Assembly: GCA_903822825.1 (NCBI GenBank)
Contig: CAIJQQ010000003.1
Span: 62,001 to 126,000 of the forward strand
Reading direction: 5' to 3'
Length of the DNA: 64,000 nt
Source of the DNA: an uncultured Burkholderiales bacterium
GTDB lineage: Bacteria > Pseudomonadota > Gammaproteobacteria > Burkholderiales > Burkholderiaceae_C
Position 1 is the stretch's first letter. Every line of letters starts with the position of its first letter. A model generated the notes under the pieces. It ran no database searches. It had not been told where the DNA came from and worked only from the letters and a program-made list of their open reading frames with translations. The position numbers were made by a program, and so were the translations under genes. This document shows positions 43,516 to 51,759 of the stretch, in pieces.

Positions 43516-45546
43516 ATGTCAAATCGCTTCAGTAAATTGATTCGCTTTTCCTTTTTACCAACGGTCATTGCCGCAACCCTGATTGCGGGCTGTTCGGGCT
43601 CCAGTCAACCTGTGGTTCCCACCAACACCAAGGCCACCTTGGCTTTGCTGGAAACCACCGACCTGCACACCAACGTGATGAGCTATGACTACTTCAAGCT
43701 GGCCGAAGACAAATCTTTGGGCTTTGAACGAACAGCGACTTTGATCAATGCCGCCCGTGCAGAGTTCCCCAACACCATGCTGCTGGACAACGGCGACACG
43801 ATCCAGGGTACGGCCCTGTCGGACTATCAGTCACTGATCAGCCCTCTGCCGTGCAACCAAACATTGGCCATGTATAAAGTCATGAACTTGATGAAGTTTG
43901 ACGGTGGCGGCATTGGCAACCACGAGTTCAACTATGGACTGCCTTTCCTCAATCAAGTGACCGGCAGCAAGTTTAATGTCGATGGTGTGACCAACCCCGC
44001 TGCGCCTTGCTCCGGCCCCAGCTTTCCTCAAGCACTGGCCAACGTCTACAGCGCCAAGACCAAAGCGCCGCTGTTTTCTCCTTATCACATCATCACCAAA
44101 AATGTCACGGCCACCACACCTGACGGCAAGACGGTCACAACACCGATCAAGGTCGGCATCATCGGCTTCACGCCACCCACCATCATGTCTTGGGACAAGC
44201 GTTGGCTCGATGGCAAGGTCTACACCCAAGGCCTGGTTGAAACGGCCACCAAATTCATCCCCGAAATGCGCAGCAATGGCGCAGACCTGGTGGTGGTGAT
44301 TTCCCACGGTGGTTTGGACAACTCCACTTACGATCCAACCATGGAAAACGGCAACTGGCACCTGTCTAAAGTGCCAGGCATCGATGCCATGCTGATTGGC
44401 CATTCGCACCAAGTCTTTCCTGATGCCGCCAGCACCTCGGCACAGTTCAACCTGCCTGGTGTCGACAAAGCCAAGGGCACGGTCAACGGTGTGCCCACCG
44501 TCATGGCGAACTACTGGGGCAAGCACCTGGGCTTGATCAAACTGGACCTCGTGTACGACGGCACCAAGTGGGCAGTCAACAGCGCGGGTACCAAGGTCGA
44601 AGCGCGTTCGGCTCAAAATGCAGACAAGACCTATGTCGCAGTTGAACCCACCATTGCCCCAGCGGTTGCCGCAGAACACGCCGCCACGATCCAGTACGTG
44701 AAGACCCCCATTGGCACCACCAATTTCAGCATGTCGAGTTACTTTGCTGACGTGGGTGAAGTCTCTGCCATTGAAATCGTGAACCAGGCCCAAGCCGACT
44801 ATGTATCAACTTATGTCGCTGCCAACCTGCCTCAGTACAAAACACTGCCCGTGCTGTCGATCAGCGCCCCCTTCAAGAGTGGCTTTGCGGGCGGCAACGA
44901 TTACACCGACGTGGCTTCTGGCAACGTGGCGATCAACAACGCAGCCGATCTTTACCTCTACCCCAACACAGTTTATGCAGTCCGCGTGCAAGGCAGTGAC
45001 ATCAAGAACTGGCTCGAAACCGCTGCCAAGCGTTTCAACCAGATTGATCCCAACTTGACCACAGACCAAGCACTGATCAGCACATTCCCAGGCTATAACT
45101 TTGACATGTTCACCACACCCGACCTCAAGTACGAGATCGACGTGACACAGCCCTTGAACTCCCGCATCAAAAACCTGACTTACAAAGGCGTGGCGATTGA
45201 CCCTGCTGCTTACTTCATCGTGGCCACCAACAACTACCGTGGCAGCGGCGGCGGCAACTTCCCGGGCATTGACAGCACCAAGGTCATCTATGCATCACCC
45301 GATGCCAACCGCGATGTGCTGATCAGCTACATCAATAACGTCAAGACACTGACTTTGGCCAAAAACGGCTCTGACCGCAGCTGGAACTTCACCAAAGTCA
45401 GCACCAAAGGCCGCGTGACTTTCAAATCTGCGCCCAACAAACTGGCATTGGCGACTGCTGCAGGTTTGACCAACATTTCCTCCATCAACAACACCGATGG
45501 CGGCACCAACAACCTGGCAGATTACGCCATCGATTTGTCCAAGTAA
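43516..45546 (+). CDS. CpdB-like 2',3'-cyclic nucleotide phosphodiesterase/5'-nucleotidase lipoprotein
   Basis: This is a 676-aa exported phosphoesterase. The signal peptide ends in a lipobox (TLIAGC, Cys 26), so it is a lipoprotein. The N-terminal metallophosphatase motifs are LLETTDLHTNVMSYDYFK near residues 44-61, LDNGDTIQGTALSDY, GNHEFNYG, VVISHGG and IGHSHQVFP. The C-terminal 5'-nucleotidase domain follows. Relatives scavenge nucleotides in the periplasm by hydrolysing cyclic nucleotides and 3'-nucleotides. It ends six bases before the Sel1 gene. Confidence 0.9.
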   Translation: MSNRFSKLIRFSFLPTVIAATLIAGCSGSSQPVVPTNTKATLALLETTDLHTNVMSYDYFKLAEDKSLGFERTATLINAARAEFPNTMLLDNGDTIQGTALSDYQSLISPLPCNQTLAMYKVMNLMKFDGGGIGNHEFNYGLPFLNQVTGSKFNVDGVTNPAAPCSGPSFPQALANVYSAKTKAPLFSPYHIITKNVTATTPDGKTVTTPIKVGIIGFTPPTIMSWDKRWLDGKVYTQGLVETATKFIPEMRSNGADLVVVISHGGLDNSTYDPTMENGNWHLSKVPGIDAMLIGHSHQVFPDAASTSAQFNLPGVDKAKGTVNGVPTVMANYWGKHLGLIKLDLVYDGTKWAVNSAGTKVEARSAQNADKTYVAVEPTIAPAVAAEHAATIQYVKTPIGTTNFSMSSYFADVGEVSAIEIVNQAQADYVSTYVAANLPQYKTLPVLSISAPFKSGFAGGNDYTDVASGNVAINNAADLYLYPNTVYAVRVQGSDIKNWLETAAKRFNQIDPNLTTDQALISTFPGYNFDMFTTPDLKYEIDVTQPLNSRIKNLTYKGVAIDPAAYFIVATNNYRGSGGGNFPGIDSTKVIYASPDANRDVLISYINNVKTLTLAKNGSDRSWNFTKVSTKGRVTFKSAPNKLALATAAGLTNISSINNTDGGTNNLADYAIDLSK

Positions 45547-45552
45547 CAGCGG

Positions 45553-46317
45553 ATGTTTCGCAACTTCCCACCTCCAAAAACCATCCTGGTGAGCCTGTTG
45601 GCCCTGTCCACCCTCGCGGTGGCAGGGTGGGCATGGCACCTTCACACACGGGTGCCAGACGTCTCCCAAATCGAACAATGGGGGGTATTGGCTGGCGTAC
45701 AGGACAAAGTGGCGATGGACTCTCTGCGCAATGCGGCCGATTCGGGATCCCTCGTTGCCGCTCTTGTTTTGGGAGAAGTTTTGGTGGGCAGCGCTGATGA
45801 AGCTTTGGTGCAAAAAGGGCAAGGTTGGCTGCAACGTGCTGCTGAGGGCGGCGACCCGCGTGCCAGTTTGGCACTGGGAAAATTACTTTTAAAAGGCGCT
45901 CCGGGCGTTGCAGCCCAATCACTTGCGGCCATCCCTTGGCTGGAGGCTGCAGTCAAAGGCGGTAAAACCGGCGCTGCACATTACTTGGGCGTGATCTACC
46001 GCCAGGACTTGATCGGTCAACCACGCTCCCCTGAAAAAGCCTTGCATTGGCTAGAAATCGCGGCCAAAGCCGGGGTGCCTGATTCTCAATTTTTATTGGG
46101 TCAAATGTTGATGACCGGCGATGGTGTTGCTCCATCTCCAGAGTTGGCCCGCTTTTGGTTTGAGGCAGCAGCCGAGAAAGAACACCCAGAGGCCAACCTT
46201 CAACTCTTGATGGCCTATACCCGCAATGAATTGGGCCTCAAACGCGACGCAGAAGCTGAGTCGCGTCAATGGAAAGAAGCGCAGCATTCTCTGCGCCACA
46301 GACCGTCCCCCCCCTGA
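45553..46317 (+). CDS. membrane-anchored Sel1-repeat protein
   Basis: This is a 254-aa protein with an N-terminal membrane anchor or uncleaved signal (residues about 9-28) and roughly four Sel1-like repeats. Examples are GQGWLQRAAEGGDPRASLAL, HWLEIAAKAGVPDSQFLLGQ and ARFWFEAAAEKEHPEANLQL. Such repeats form helical scaffolds for protein contacts. It begins six bases after the phosphodiesterase stop, so the two are probably co-translated, perhaps as partners at the membrane. The specific role is unknown. Confidence 0.85.
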   Translation: MFRNFPPPKTILVSLLALSTLAVAGWAWHLHTRVPDVSQIEQWGVLAGVQDKVAMDSLRNAADSGSLVAALVLGEVLVGSADEALVQKGQGWLQRAAEGGDPRASLALGKLLLKGAPGVAAQSLAAIPWLEAAVKGGKTGAAHYLGVIYRQDLIGQPRSPEKALHWLEIAAKAGVPDSQFLLGQMLMTGDGVAPSPELARFWFEAAAEKEHPEANLQLLMAYTRNELGLKRDAEAESRQWKEAQHSLRHRPSPP

Positions 46318-46352
46318 AAGAACAGAGTGGCCAGGCCGCTCACCTTCCCTTG

Positions 46353-46372
46353 GCGCTGCCAGCGCTTTGTTT
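46353..46372 (+). terminator. probable terminator after the Sel1 gene
   Basis: GCGCT (46353-46357), loop GCC, and AGCGC (46361-46365) are followed by TTTGTTT. The stem is short, so the call is moderate. Confidence 0.5.
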
Positions 46373-46430
46373 GGCATCAAGTGCAGTTAAGCTTGCCTAT
46401 TGAGTTGATGAATTAAGCGAATAAAACCCC

Positions 46431-46964
46431 ATGAATTTACTGAAATTGCACATTGGCTGTGCGTCCAAAAAACTCGAGGGCTACATCAATATTGACTCTC
46501 GGCAAACTGACGCGACAGACCACGTCTGTGATGCGAGTGCGATCACGATCGTGTCTGAAGGCAGTGTTTCTGAAATTTATTCACGGCACATGTTGGAGCA
46601 CCTTGACCCCAATGATGCGATGACCACATTGAAGCATTGGCATGATTTGCTTGCGCCCTCTGGCATCCTCAAAGTGATCGTGCCCGACATCACTTTTCAC
46701 GCACAGCAAATTCTCGGTTTAGTGCAAAGCTCCATGGGAGATCAAAACCTCCATGCAATGGCTGGATTTTGGGGATGGCGTGATGAGACTCGCGGAGGAA
46801 GCAAAGAAGACGCGCACCGTTGGGGCTACACAGAAAAATCGCTTGTTCAGATTCTCATGGATTTAGGTTTTACCGACATCCAACGAATTCTGGAAGGCGC
46901 AGACAGCGAGCCTTGGCACCTTAATTTGGTTGCACATCGACCATCAATCACGTTGGTCAATTGA
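46431..46964 (+). CDS. SAM-dependent methyltransferase-like protein
   Basis: This is a 177-aa class I methyltransferase-like protein. Motif I reads KLHIGCASKKLEGYINIDSR near residues 5-24, followed by SRHMLEHLDPNDAMTTLKHW and GILKVIVPDITF. It is shorter than most such enzymes and resembles predicted methyltransferases of the COG4627 type found with surface-polysaccharide genes. Its base composition is visibly more A/T-rich than most neighbours, which suggests transfer. No glycan genes are nearby. The substrate is unknown. Confidence 0.8.
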   Translation: MNLLKLHIGCASKKLEGYINIDSRQTDATDHVCDASAITIVSEGSVSEIYSRHMLEHLDPNDAMTTLKHWHDLLAPSGILKVIVPDITFHAQQILGLVQSSMGDQNLHAMAGFWGWRDETRGGSKEDAHRWGYTEKSLVQILMDLGFTDIQRILEGADSEPWHLNLVAHRPSITLVN

Positions 46965-47004
46965 ACCTACTTTTCTCATCTTGATTTTTTACAGGTGTCT
47001 GAGC

Positions 47005-47922
47005 TCAACTGCCAGACCCATGCGCTGCCATCGCCTTGCCCACCTCCAACGCGCCCTGCGCTGAACCCGAAAGCGGCACCATCTCGTCTTGGCGATCGCT
47101 CACCTGCCCCAGCGCAGCGGCCAGGCGCTCGGCGGTGTCGGGGCCCACGCCCAGGTACACGCCTTGCGTCAAGGTGATGTGCGCCACCTCAAAGCTGCCC
47201 GCGCCCGCGCACAAGATGGTGCGGTTGGGCGCATCCTCGCTGGCCATGACCAGCATCGCGGGCACCACGGCACTGGGCTCCAGCGCCTTGAGCACGGCCT
47301 CGGGCATCAGGCCTTCGGTCATGCGGGTGGCCGCAGTCGGGGCCAGCGCGTTGACTCGGATGTTGTTTTTCTCGCCTTCGATCGACAGGGTCTGCATCAG
47401 GCCCGCCAACGCCATCTTGGCCGCACCGTAGTTGGCTTGGCCAAAGTTGCCATAGAGGCCGCTCGACGAGGTGGTCATCACCACGCGGCCGTAGTTTTGG
47501 GCCTGCATGATGGGCCACACGGCCTTGGTGCAATGCACCGCGCCCATGACGTGCACGTCCATCACCAGTTTGAAGTCGGCCAACTCCATCTTGGCAAAGC
47601 TCTTGTCACGCAAGATGCCTGCGTTGTTGACCAAGATGTCCACACGACCCCAGGTGTCCATGGCCTGCTGCACCATTTTTTGCACGGCTTCAAAGTCGGT
47701 CACGGACGCGCCGTTGGCAATCGCCTCGCCACCCGCAGCGCGAATTTCATCGACCACCGCCTGCGCGGCCGACACCGAGCCGCCCACGCCATGCACATCA
47801 CCGCCCAGATCGTTGACGACCACCTTGGCTCCGCGTGCGGCCAGCGCCAGCGCGTGCTGTTTGCCCAGACCGCCGCCAGCGCCAGTCACGATGGCAACGC
47901 GGCCTTTGAAATCAATGCTCAT
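47005..47922 (-). CDS. SDR dehydrogenase, (3R)-hydroxyacyl-CoA dehydrogenase-like
   Basis: This is a 305-aa short-chain dehydrogenase resembling the dehydrogenase domain of peroxisomal multifunctional enzyme 2. The cofactor motif is VTGAGGGLGKQHALALAARG near residues 12-31, followed by VNDLGGDVHGVG and the catalytic NYGAAKMALAGLM. ATG 47922 (MSIDFKGRVA) is chosen; the frame continues to 48075 but overlaps the divergent Nudix gene region. It is convergent with the methyltransferase gene. The probable substrate is a hydroxyacyl-CoA; this is inferred from likeness. Confidence 0.87.
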   Translation of the reverse strand: MSIDFKGRVAIVTGAGGGLGKQHALALAARGAKVVVNDLGGDVHGVGGSVSAAQAVVDEIRAAGGEAIANGASVTDFEAVQKMVQQAMDTWGRVDILVNNAGILRDKSFAKMELADFKLVMDVHVMGAVHCTKAVWPIMQAQNYGRVVMTTSSSGLYGNFGQANYGAAKMALAGLMQTLSIEGEKNNIRVNALAPTAATRMTEGLMPEAVLKALEPSAVVPAMLVMASEDAPNRTILCAGAGSFEVAHITLTQGVYLGVGPDTAERLAAALGQVSDRQDEMVPLSGSAQGALEVGKAMAAHGSGS

Positions 47923-48092
47923 GGGTTTTTCCTTGTTCGTTGGAATCAAAAATCTCTGCCCTGTCATGTCCTTGACACTGCACAGACAGTTGTCGGTGTC
48001 TACTCTAACGGAGCCGATGATGCGGCGCTGTAGCCCGCTTGACAGTGGCCCCTTCACCCGATGCCCACGCATCAAAGCACTTTCAGTTGCCC

Positions 48093-48977
48093 ATGGAACT
48101 CAACACCGAAATCATCACCACCCCGCCCATCGATGCCGCCACTGTGATCCTGCTGCGTGACAGCGCCCAAGGCCTGCAAGTGCTGTTGATGCGCAGGCAC
48201 CAAGCCTCCAATGTGCTGGGCGGTGCTTATGTCTTTCCGGGCGGCAAGCTCGATGCCGAAGACCACCACCCCGAACTGATTGCCCGCCTGAGCCAAAGCC
48301 CAGCGCAAATGCAGCAGCGCTTGAATGAACCCGAACTGGCCCCCGAAAGAGCCGCTGCGCTGTTCATGGCGGCCATCCGCGAGGCGTTTGAAGAATCCGG
48401 CGTGCTGCTGTGTCAGTCTGCTGCAGGCGCCGAAGCTGCGCAGGTCAGCGCCCTGCAACAAGCGCTGGCTGACGGCCAAAGCTGGGGCGCGGCCCTGCAG
48501 AGCCTGACGCTGCAAGTGCAGGCCGATGCCCTGGTGCCTTGGTCGCGCTGGATCACGCCACGCCAGGCTTCGGTCACAAACAAGCGTTTTGACACCCGGT
48601 TTTTTGTCAGCCATGTGCCCGAGGACCAAATCGCCCAGCACGACAACCACGAGACCACCGACAGCGTCTGGATCAGCCCCGCCGATGCGCTGGGCCGCTA
48701 CGTGGCGGGTGAGATCGAGCTGGCCCCACCGCAAATCATGAGCCTGGTCCACCTCAAACAGCACCCCAATGCCCGCAGCGTGCTGGCCGAAGCGATGCTG
48801 CGCAAGCCGCCAGTGATCCAGCCCGAGCCCTTTGACCAAGAGGGCACGCGGGTCATTTGTTATCCGGGTGACCCTCGGCATTCGGTTGCCGAGCGGGCCA
48901 TGCCCGGTCCAAGCCGTTTGCGATTTACCGGTGGCCGTTTTGAGCCTGAAGGGGGTTGGGCTCGGTTGATTGATTAA
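48093..48977 (+). CDS. Nudix hydrolase (NUDT19-like, split Nudix box)
   Basis: This is a 294-aa Nudix enzyme with an insertion inside the Nudix box. The first part, YVFPGGKLDAEDHHPE, lies near residues 46-61, and the second part, AAIREAFEESGVLL, about 40 residues later. This pattern occurs in NUDT19/NUDT7-related proteins, some of which hydrolyse CoA or acyl-CoA. ATG 48093 (MELNTEIITT) is preferred; 48039 would extend it by 18 residues. It is divergent from the SDR gene. Confidence 0.85.
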   Translation: MELNTEIITTPPIDAATVILLRDSAQGLQVLLMRRHQASNVLGGAYVFPGGKLDAEDHHPELIARLSQSPAQMQQRLNEPELAPERAAALFMAAIREAFEESGVLLCQSAAGAEAAQVSALQQALADGQSWGAALQSLTLQVQADALVPWSRWITPRQASVTNKRFDTRFFVSHVPEDQIAQHDNHETTDSVWISPADALGRYVAGEIELAPPQIMSLVHLKQHPNARSVLAEAMLRKPPVIQPEPFDQEGTRVICYPGDPRHSVAERAMPGPSRLRFTGGRFEPEGGWARLID

Positions 48978-49019
48978 AATAAAAATACAAAATGAATTCT
49001 TAATGATTACTCTGATGCC

Positions 49020-49379
49020 ATGAACACCAGCCCCGACCACCAGTGTTTGTCAATTCCCCGCGCGATGGAATACATCGGGGACGAGACCGGCGTCTTGTCC
49101 CTCATGCATACCCTGCGCCAAAGCCTGATCGACGACCTGCCGCGCATTGAGCAATGTCTGACCGCGGGTGACGTGGCAGGTGCCAACAGGTGGCTGCACC
49201 AGCTCAAAGGTTTCACCCCGGTTTTTTGCACCGAGGCACTGGTGGCTGAAGTGGTGAGTGTGGAGGCTCTGAGCAAGCACGCTGCAGCGCCTGAAGTCCG
49301 TGCAGCCTATGCGGCGCTGGCGCCCAAGTTGGCGCAACTGCAAACCGAAGTCGAAAGCCACATCGCGGCCAACCCTTAA
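49020..49379 (+). CDS. stand-alone Hpt-domain protein
   Basis: This is a 119-aa four-helix protein with the histidine phosphotransfer motif RWLHQLKGFTPVF near residues 58-70; the histidine of HQLKG would be the phospho-acceptor. It lacks kinase and receiver domains. Such proteins relay phosphate between hybrid kinases and response regulators. No two-component genes lie nearby, so its partners are elsewhere. The upstream 42 bases are A/T-rich. Confidence 0.82.
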   Translation: MNTSPDHQCLSIPRAMEYIGDETGVLSLMHTLRQSLIDDLPRIEQCLTAGDVAGANRWLHQLKGFTPVFCTEALVAEVVSVEALSKHAAAPEVRAAYAALAPKLAQLQTEVESHIAANP

Positions 49380-49384
49380 GGAAC

Positions 49385-49406
49385 TCGGCGCAATGAGCGC
49401 CGAATT
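49385..49406. terminator. hairpin between convergent Hpt and dusC genes
   Basis: TCGGCGC (49385-49391), loop AATGA, and GCGCCGA (49397-49403) are followed by ATTT. It separates the two convergent genes and could end transcription from the Hpt side. Confidence 0.6.
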
Positions 49407-50375
49407 TCACGAATGCGTTGGGGCCTGGGCTTGGACCCAAGCGTCGATCATCGACGCATCGTGCACCAAGCGCAGCCCGTCAAACGCCTGTTGCGCCTCG
49501 GGGTAGGCACGGCGCAAATAGTTCAGCCACTGCTTCATTCGCCCTGCCCGGTGCCGGGGCGTCACCCGCCGGGTCACGCTTTGCCAGAACACGGGCATCA
49601 ACGCTTTCACCTCGTCCCAGCTCAAAACCGCGCCTGAAGCAAGTGACTCACCTGCGTCGTGGCGAGAAATCGCCAGCGCCAGCCCGGGATCAGACACCAT
49701 GCCGCGGCCAATCATCAAGCGCTCGCAGCCCGTGACCTCGCGGCAACGCAAGGCGTCTTGGACGGTCCAGATTTCGCCATTGGCCACCATGGGCAGCTTG
49801 ACGCACTGTCGCAAATCGCCAATGCGGTCCCAATACGCAGGCGGCTTGTAGCCGTGCGCCTTGGTGCGGGCATGCACCACCAGATCGCTCGCGCCCCCCG
49901 CCTCAATGGCCTGGGCACAGTCCTCGGCACGGCTGTCGTCCATGTAGCCCAGCCGCATCTTGGCCGACACCGGAATGTGCGCGGGCACCGCACGGCGCAC
50001 CGCCGCGACGATGCGGCCCACCAACTCAGGCTCGTCCAGCAGCACCGCGCCGCCTCGGTGCTGGTTCACCGTTTTGGCCGGGCAGCCAAAGTTCAGGTCA
50101 ATGCCCGCAGGCGCCAGTTGCGCCAGCACGGCGGCATTGTCGGCCAGGCACTCGGGGTCAGAGCCGAGCAACTGCACCCGCACAGGCACACCCGAAGGTG
50201 TTCGGCTGCCATTGAGCAGTTCGGGCACCACCCGCAAAAACGCGCGGCGCGGCAACACACTGTTGGTCACGCGAATGAACTCGGACACGCACATGTCCAC
50301 CCCGGGCACCCGCGTGAGCGTGTCACGCAGCCCGTGGTCGAGCAGTCCTTCCATTGGTGCCAGCCAAATGCCCAC
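49407..50375 (-). CDS. dusC: tRNA-dihydrouridine(16) synthase DusC
   Basis: This is a 322-aa FMN enzyme that reduces uridine 16 in tRNA. The N-terminus IWLAPMEGLLDHGLRDTLTR is the DusC form. The catalytic-Cys region DLNFGCPAKTVNQHRGGAVL lies near residues 93-112, and the FMN-binding motif LMIGRGMVSDPGLALAI lies near 220-236. Its length is normal. It starts at ATG 50375, 23 bases after the convergently placed stop of the GNAT gene on the same strand. Confidence 0.93.
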   Translation of the reverse strand: MGIWLAPMEGLLDHGLRDTLTRVPGVDMCVSEFIRVTNSVLPRRAFLRVVPELLNGSRTPSGVPVRVQLLGSDPECLADNAAVLAQLAPAGIDLNFGCPAKTVNQHRGGAVLLDEPELVGRIVAAVRRAVPAHIPVSAKMRLGYMDDSRAEDCAQAIEAGGASDLVVHARTKAHGYKPPAYWDRIGDLRQCVKLPMVANGEIWTVQDALRCREVTGCERLMIGRGMVSDPGLALAISRHDAGESLASGAVLSWDEVKALMPVFWQSVTRRVTPRHRAGRMKQWLNYLRRAYPEAQQAFDGLRLVHDASMIDAWVQAQAPTHS

Positions 50376-50398
50376 GGCGCATCAACCCGGGTACAGCT

Positions 50399-50917
50399 TC
50401 AGCCGAGCGAACGCTTGAGGCGAAGCTCTTCCACCTTGACCCCGCCCAGAGGCACGGTGCGGGGGGTGTTCATTTCGCGTTTGAAGCCTGCGGCGTCAAA
50501 AAAGCGCAGGGCCTTTTCGCTGCGCAAGGGCACCCAGACAGTCACCTCGTTGCAGTCTTCGTCTTGCAGGCCCTCGTTGGCCGCATCCCACAAGGCCAAG
50601 CCCACGCCTTCGCCCAGGCGGTCGGGGTCCACATAGATGGCCCAAATTTCGCCCGTGGTGTTTTTTGATTTCGGGTCGCGCGAGCGGTCAAAGCCCACAA
50701 AGCCGACGATTTCTTGGCCCTCAAGGGCAACCACGACCTGCGGTTCACCGTATTCGATGGCTTCCTTCCAGAACGACACGCGCTTGGGCGGCGGGGTGCC
50801 TTCCCAATGGGCATCGGGCACCACGCCTTCATACAGGGTGCGGCTGGCGATCAGGTGCAGGTTGGCCACCGCAGCGGCGTCTTGCAGGGTGGCGAATCGG
50901 ACTTGGATATCGGACAT
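50399..50917 (-). CDS. GNAT-family N-acetyltransferase
   Basis: This is a 172-aa single-domain acetyltransferase. The acetyl-CoA-binding segment reads IWAIYVDPDRLGEGVGLALW near residues 91-110, and the family C-terminal motif is VPLRSEKALRFFDAAGFKRE. It is upstream of dusC on the same strand. The acceptor is unknown. Confidence 0.88.
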   Translation of the reverse strand: MSDIQVRFATLQDAAAVANLHLIASRTLYEGVVPDAHWEGTPPPKRVSFWKEAIEYGEPQVVVALEGQEIVGFVGFDRSRDPKSKNTTGEIWAIYVDPDRLGEGVGLALWDAANEGLQDEDCNEVTVWVPLRSEKALRFFDAAGFKREMNTPRTVPLGGVKVEELRLKRSLG

Positions 50918-51006
50918 GGATGAAACTCTTGATAAATCAGGCTTGGCAGACCATTCCGACCAAGCGCAAAACCCAACATTGTCGCTGGTTCGGTTATCGT
51001 CAAAGG

Positions 51007-51759
51007 ATGAACCCGAATTTCCGTTCCTGGGCGACGGCCTTGCTGGCCTGCCTGACGCTGCTGATCAGCCCCCCCGGCCTCGCCCAACAAACCCGCAATA
51101 TCGAAGACAACATGGCCGAGCGCACGCGCGCCTGCACCGCCTGCCACGGCGACCAAGGGCGCTCTGGGCCGGATGGCTACTACCCGCGCCTGGCGGGCAA
51201 ACCTGCAGGTTACCTCTACCACCAGCTGCGCAACTTTGCCGATGGCCGCCGCCACTACGGGCTGATGATTCGCCTGGTTGACCCGCTCTCGGACGCCTAC
51301 CTGCGCGAGATGGCCGAGCACTTTGCAAGCCTGAACCTGCCTTACCCTGCGCCTGCGCCAGCGCGCCTTGGGTCCGAGCAGCTTGCACGCGGCCAGCAAC
51401 TGGTGAGCCGCGGCGACAAAGCCCGGGGCCTGCCCGCCTGCGTGGTTTGCCATGGCGAGCGGCTCACGGGCGCGCAGCCAAACGTGCCGGGCCTGCTGGG
51501 CCTGCCGCTCGACTACCTCAACGCCCAACTCGGGGCTTGGCAAACCGGCCAACGACGCGCCCATGCCCCCGACTGCATGGCCGAGGTCGTCAAGCGCTTG
51601 CCGCAAGACGACATCATTGCCGTCTCCAGCTGGCTGGCCAGCCAGCCCCTGCCCGCAGACACCCGCCCCGCAGCGCAAACACCCCGGCCCGCACTGGACG
51701 CGGCCTTTCGCTGCGGCAGCGCGCCCGAGCTGAACGCGCGCAACGGAGACCGCCCATGA
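51007..51759 (+). CDS. di-haem cytochrome c (c4-like)
   Basis: This is a 250-aa exported cytochrome with a signal peptide (residues 1-26, ending PPGLAQ) and two haem c motifs, CTACH near residue 43 and CVVCH near residue 145. Each is followed by the pattern of a class I cytochrome c domain, for example YYPRLAGKPAGYLYHQLRNF. ATG 51007 is chosen because it starts the signal peptide; the longer frame upstream lacks support. Its stop overlaps the next cytochrome gene as ATGA. It probably carries electrons in the periplasm. Confidence 0.88.
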   Translation: MNPNFRSWATALLACLTLLISPPGLAQQTRNIEDNMAERTRACTACHGDQGRSGPDGYYPRLAGKPAGYLYHQLRNFADGRRHYGLMIRLVDPLSDAYLREMAEHFASLNLPYPAPAPARLGSEQLARGQQLVSRGDKARGLPACVVCHGERLTGAQPNVPGLLGLPLDYLNAQLGAWQTGQRRAHAPDCMAEVVKRLPQDDIIAVSSWLASQPLPADTRPAAQTPRPALDAAFRCGSAPELNARNGDRP

